Assembly (NCBI GenBank): GCA_024276825.1
Contig: JAJRWI010000010.1
Coordinates: 156,535 to 220,534 of the forward strand
Source of the DNA: an archaeon
GTDB taxonomy: Archaea > Asgardarchaeota > Thorarchaeia > Thorarchaeales > Thorarchaeaceae
DNA length: 64,000 nucleotides
Direction of reading: 5' to 3'
Positions 61,666 to 64,000 of this stretch are shown piece after piece (position 1 is the stretch's first letter; each line of letters starts with the position of its first letter). The notes under the pieces were generated by a model that was not told the DNA's origin, ran no database searches, and saw nothing but the letters and a program-made list of their open reading frames with translations. The position numbers and the translations under genes were made by a program.

Positions 61666-61860
61666 TCACTTTCCACGTTTAGACTTGGCAACGACAATAA
61701 TTACCACTACAACTGCGGATACTATTCCAATCTGCATCAGTAATTCTAGGGAGAGAGTGGGTATTTCACTGCCAGTCCCGCCCGGAGTTGTTGCGGTTGT
61801 GTAATAGAAGTTAATTGTTTCTACAATAGAAGTTAGTTGTTTATGGGAATATCTAGTTCA
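61666..61860 (-). pseudogene. C-terminal fragment of a surface-protein gene
   Basis: On the minus strand an open frame without a convincing start encodes TTATTPGGTGSEIP, a membrane helix (MQIGIVSAVVVVIIVVA) and KSKRGK before TGA at 61666-61668. A threonine-rich stalk, helix and basic tail is the standard C-terminus of archaeal anchored surface proteins, and here nothing precedes it. It is either a remnant or a very small membrane protein. Confidence 0.45.
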
Positions 61861-61867
61861 GGTCGTG

Positions 61868-62074
61868 CTACTTCCAGAACTTCACATGAAAACATCTTCC
61901 ACATGATTTGCACCGAATCTCCAATTCAGTAGTCATCTTGACAAAAACGGCATCACAAAAATGAACATCAAAACGTGACCAATTTCTAATTGGGGGACTT
62001 ATCATATGTTCCGTGCCACATGCTGGACAAAGAATAACCAGTACATTTGGAGAGACAATTCCATGCAGTCCCAT
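61868..62074 (-). CDS. Small two-motif zinc-ribbon protein
   Basis: A 68-residue protein with CPACG (about residues 16-20) and CKSCG (about 55-59), separated by a mixed strand region with another Cys (HFCDAVFV). It probably binds one zinc. A role in transcription or in a protein complex is possible but unsupported. It lies immediately upstream of the surface-protein fragment on the same strand. Confidence 0.55.
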   Translation of the reverse strand: MGLHGIVSPNVLVILCPACGTEHMISPPIRNWSRFDVHFCDAVFVKMTTELEIRCKSCGRCFHVKFWK

Positions 62075-62240
62075 ATCAGTCCAACCTCTTATTAATTGTA
62101 AAAAGGGGATATGTCTAATTAATTTTCTTATTCATTTGTAAATAATGGTACTGAAGTATCTTTGACAATATCTATAAGTGACCCATCCACCTCGCCACCT
62201 TAGTGGCTCAACAACCAGAGCTCAACAGAGGATGTTCATC

Positions 62241-63479
62241 ATGCACTTTGAAGAATCAGATGAAGAGAGAATGTTCAGAGAGGCTGTTCGTGAGTTCGCG
62301 CAGAGGTATGTCGCACCAGCCTGGCAGGACTATGACAAGAACCATGAGATCCCACGGAGTCTCATCAAGAAGATGGCTGAGATGCAACTCTGGGCACCCA
62401 CGGTCTCCGAGGAGTACGGCGGTGCTGGTATCTCCATGACCATGGCCTGTATTGCTGCAGAGGAACTGGCTAGGGCCGATCTGTCCATCGCTCTGCCCGT
62501 CATGTACCTCGTTGAGGCCTCATGGGCTTTGATCTTTGATATGTACGGCACTCATGAAGCCAAGAGTGAGATCCTTCCAAAGGTCTGTAGCGGTGACCTG
62601 TTCTTTGGAATCGCAACTACCGAGCCCACCGGCGGTTCAGATCTCGTCAATTCAACCAAGACCACCATCAAGCCCACCGACAATGGATATGTCATAAACG
62701 GTGAGAAGGTCTACATCAGCGGTGTCGCAGAGTCCGAAAAGTATGGCGGCGTCTACTGGACACTCGCCAAGTCCGACCCCAAGGGCGATCACAAGGCATT
62801 CAACGCCTTCATTCTCCCACTTAACATGGGCAACGGCCTGACTCCCGGCATCACTACCACACTCTTCGAGGACATGGGCAGAATGGGCGTTTCTACCGGC
62901 GGCTTCAACATTGAGAATGTCGAGATCCCCAAACATTACCTCATCGGTGAAGAGGGGCGTGGGTTCTATATGGCTATGGAAGGCTTCTCAGCAGCCAGAT
63001 GTATCATCGCAGCCACCTGTTTGGGAGCAGCGGAGGGAGCGTTTGATATCGGCGTGGATTACGTGAAACAGAGGAAGCAGTTTGGTCGTCCGTTGGCCGC
63101 CTTTGAGGGAATCATGTTCGAGGGAGTTGACTCATGGATGGCTCTGCAGGCGGACAAGTTGCTGACTTACAAGGCTGCTTGGATGTGGGACCAACACTAC
63201 ATCCACAAGAACCCCAACATCTCTAAATTAGACATCGCACAGGCGACTGCCGCTGCCAAGTACAAGGCCCCACATGACGCCCTTGACATCATCACCCGAG
63301 CGATGACTTGGCACGGTGCCTTCGGCTACACCAAGGAGTGTCCCCTTGAAGCATCATACCGCGGTGTCAGATCCTACACCGTCGGTGCTGAGGGTGGTGC
63401 GCATATCCAGAAATTGGTCATTGGAAGAGAGATATTTGGCAAGGAATGCCTGCCCTACAGACAAGATAAACAACTCTAG
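62241..63479 (+). CDS. Acyl-CoA dehydrogenase
   Basis: 412 residues with the ACAD layout: N-terminal helical domain, the FAD strand FGIATTEPTGGSDLVN, a middle beta domain, and the C-terminal helical domain with YVKQRKQFGRPLAAFE. The final GAEGGAHIQKLVIGRE carries the Glu expected as catalytic base. It is a soluble FAD enzyme passing electrons to ETF, of which no gene is nearby. Synonymous sites are richer in C/G than in neighbours, a sign of strong expression or of transfer. The start at 62241 is preferred because GAGG lies 9 bases upstream. Confidence 0.88.
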   Translation: MHFEESDEERMFREAVREFAQRYVAPAWQDYDKNHEIPRSLIKKMAEMQLWAPTVSEEYGGAGISMTMACIAAEELARADLSIALPVMYLVEASWALIFDMYGTHEAKSEILPKVCSGDLFFGIATTEPTGGSDLVNSTKTTIKPTDNGYVINGEKVYISGVAESEKYGGVYWTLAKSDPKGDHKAFNAFILPLNMGNGLTPGITTTLFEDMGRMGVSTGGFNIENVEIPKHYLIGEEGRGFYMAMEGFSAARCIIAATCLGAAEGAFDIGVDYVKQRKQFGRPLAAFEGIMFEGVDSWMALQADKLLTYKAAWMWDQHYIHKNPNISKLDIAQATAAAKYKAPHDALDIITRAMTWHGAFGYTKECPLEASYRGVRSYTVGAEGGAHIQKLVIGREIFGKECLPYRQDKQL

Positions 63480-63546
63480 AGTTTTTGAAATATGAGAGGA
63501 CTCGATCCTCTCATTCCATTTCTTTAATGCCCAAGAGCGTTAGTGG

Positions 63547-63804
63547 TTATTTATCAGACTTTAATTCTGCAAGTGTTGCATCAATTAATTCGACTAATGG
63601 CTTGAGATTAGAAAGTTCATTTTCTAATTCAGTTATGAAATCAGGGATATTCAGGCTATATTCTTGTTCTAATAATTCAAAAGGAATACATCGGATAATT
63701 TCCAAGTAGTTATTATCCAAGTCAAGATGCGTAGTTTGAAACTCTTTGAGGGTAATAGGTACCCGTTGATCATCCTTGTAGAGAAATGAACTATAGTCAG
63801 GCAA
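63547..63804 (-). CDS. Small acidic protein of unknown function
   Basis: An 85-residue acidic, leucine-rich protein beginning at TTG 63804 (MPDYSSFLYK) with helical regions IIRCIPFELLEQEYSLNIPDFI and NELSNLKPLVELIDATLAEL. It follows the partial gene at the right edge by 20 bases and is probably its operon partner. Small size and pairing resemble toxin-antitoxin modules, but no family supports this. Confidence 0.45.
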   Translation of the reverse strand: MPDYSSFLYKDDQRVPITLKEFQTTHLDLDNNYLEIIRCIPFELLEQEYSLNIPDFITELENELSNLKPLVELIDATLAELKSDK

Positions 63805-63824
63805 ATCGCCAAGTATTATGCTTG

Positions 63825-64000
63825 TTATTGATATTTGTCTAAGAATTCTAGATGAGCTTCAGCCTCCATTAGTCGCTTAGGAAAATCACTTCTTGATATA
63901 AGAGTAGGATACTCGAATTTCAACAAATCATGTAGTTGCTGCTTTGATGTTATGAGTTTATCACGAACTCTTGGATATTGCATACATATTTTCGGACCAA
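63825..64000 (-). CDS. C-terminal part of a gene entering from the right edge
   Basis: An open frame from the window edge, ending at TAA (63825-63827), encodes at least 57 residues including CMQYPRVRDKLITSKQQL and RSDFPKRLMEAEAHLEFLDKYQ. It looks like a helical C-terminus; no family is recognised. Confidence 0.5.
   Translation of the reverse strand, partial: GPKICMQYPRVRDKLITSKQQLHDLLKFEYPTLISRSDFPKRLMEAEAHLEFLDKYQ

Overview
The window reads as a gene-dense chromosome segment of an archaeon with moderate GC. Archaeal markers are a DNA primase large subunit with its four iron-sulfur cysteines, an MfnA-type tyrosine/aspartate decarboxylase, TATA-box promoters that place starts at or next to ATG (leaderless type), frequent GTG/TTG starts and a tRNA-His gene with encoded CCA. 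Many single-pass surface proteins, FtsX-type ABC exporters, thrombospondin-type-3 repeats, DUF763 and DUF3795 proteins and a tungstate/molybdopterin gene set fit an Asgard-type (for example Thorarchaeia-like) genome. That placement is inference from gene style only.

Layout. 1-4.7 kb: small winged-helix regulators, an ECF S-like membrane protein next to hypB, an esterase gene cut by one in-frame amber codon, a TraB-family protein and an SCP2 protein. 4.7-9.6 kb: a PadR-controlled operon of two FAD oxidases around a CCG-domain iron-sulfur protein. 9.7-10.3 kb: an internally deleted IS607-type element. 10.4-16 kb: MfnA, two ICMT-like membrane methyltransferases, tRNA-His, and a large membrane protein paired with a membrane-tethered winged-helix protein. 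16.1-20.4 kb: a mobile island with a truncated alcohol dehydrogenase, a 186-bp IS607-derived MITE split by an IS110 element, a truncated and an intact copy of a membrane protein with a caspase-like His/Cys fold, a second membrane winged-helix protein and another MITE. 20.4-23.9 kb: intact alcohol dehydrogenase, Toprim protein, an ABC ATPase with a zinc ribbon, and a metallo-beta-lactamase-fold enzyme. 23.9-30.5 kb: ABC exporter with two tandem 968-residue permeases. 30.6-35.2 kb: MobB and two tandem M28-like surface proteins with calcium-binding repeats. 35.2-43.6 kb: OGG1-like glycosylase, PriL, methyltransferase, thioredoxin-like protein, DUF3795, DUF763, radical SAM and an AAA/DUF4143 ATPase. 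43.7-50.1 kb: tungstate transporter tupABC followed by moaA, a moaE-moaC fusion, moaB and moeA. 50.2-54.9 kb: ATP-cone protein, TPR protein, two related surface proteins, a chagasin-like protein and a methyltransferase. 54.9-55.8 kb: a clean MITE copy in gene-poor DNA. 55.8-61.6 kb: ABC ATPase, FtsX permease, fibronectin-type surface protein and a regulator. 61.6-64 kb: zinc-ribbon protein, acyl-CoA dehydrogenase and two unknown small genes.

The strongest unusual signals are five. (1) The IS110 element has a readable bridge-RNA candidate upstream of its transposase. It folds by eye into two internal loops, and guide-like segments in the first loop match the actual insertion site inside the MITE. 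(2) A family of about 185-bp IS607-derived MITEs carries tnpB 3' ends. (3) A 29-bp element is 25/29 identical upstream of tupA and upstream of moaA, suggesting one metal or cofactor regulon. (4) A membrane-anchored clan-CD-like (caspase/gingipain-like) protein overlaps a membrane winged-helix gene, with a truncated paralogue nearby. (5) The amber codon replaces an expected Tyr in an esterase whose catalytic His lies beyond it.
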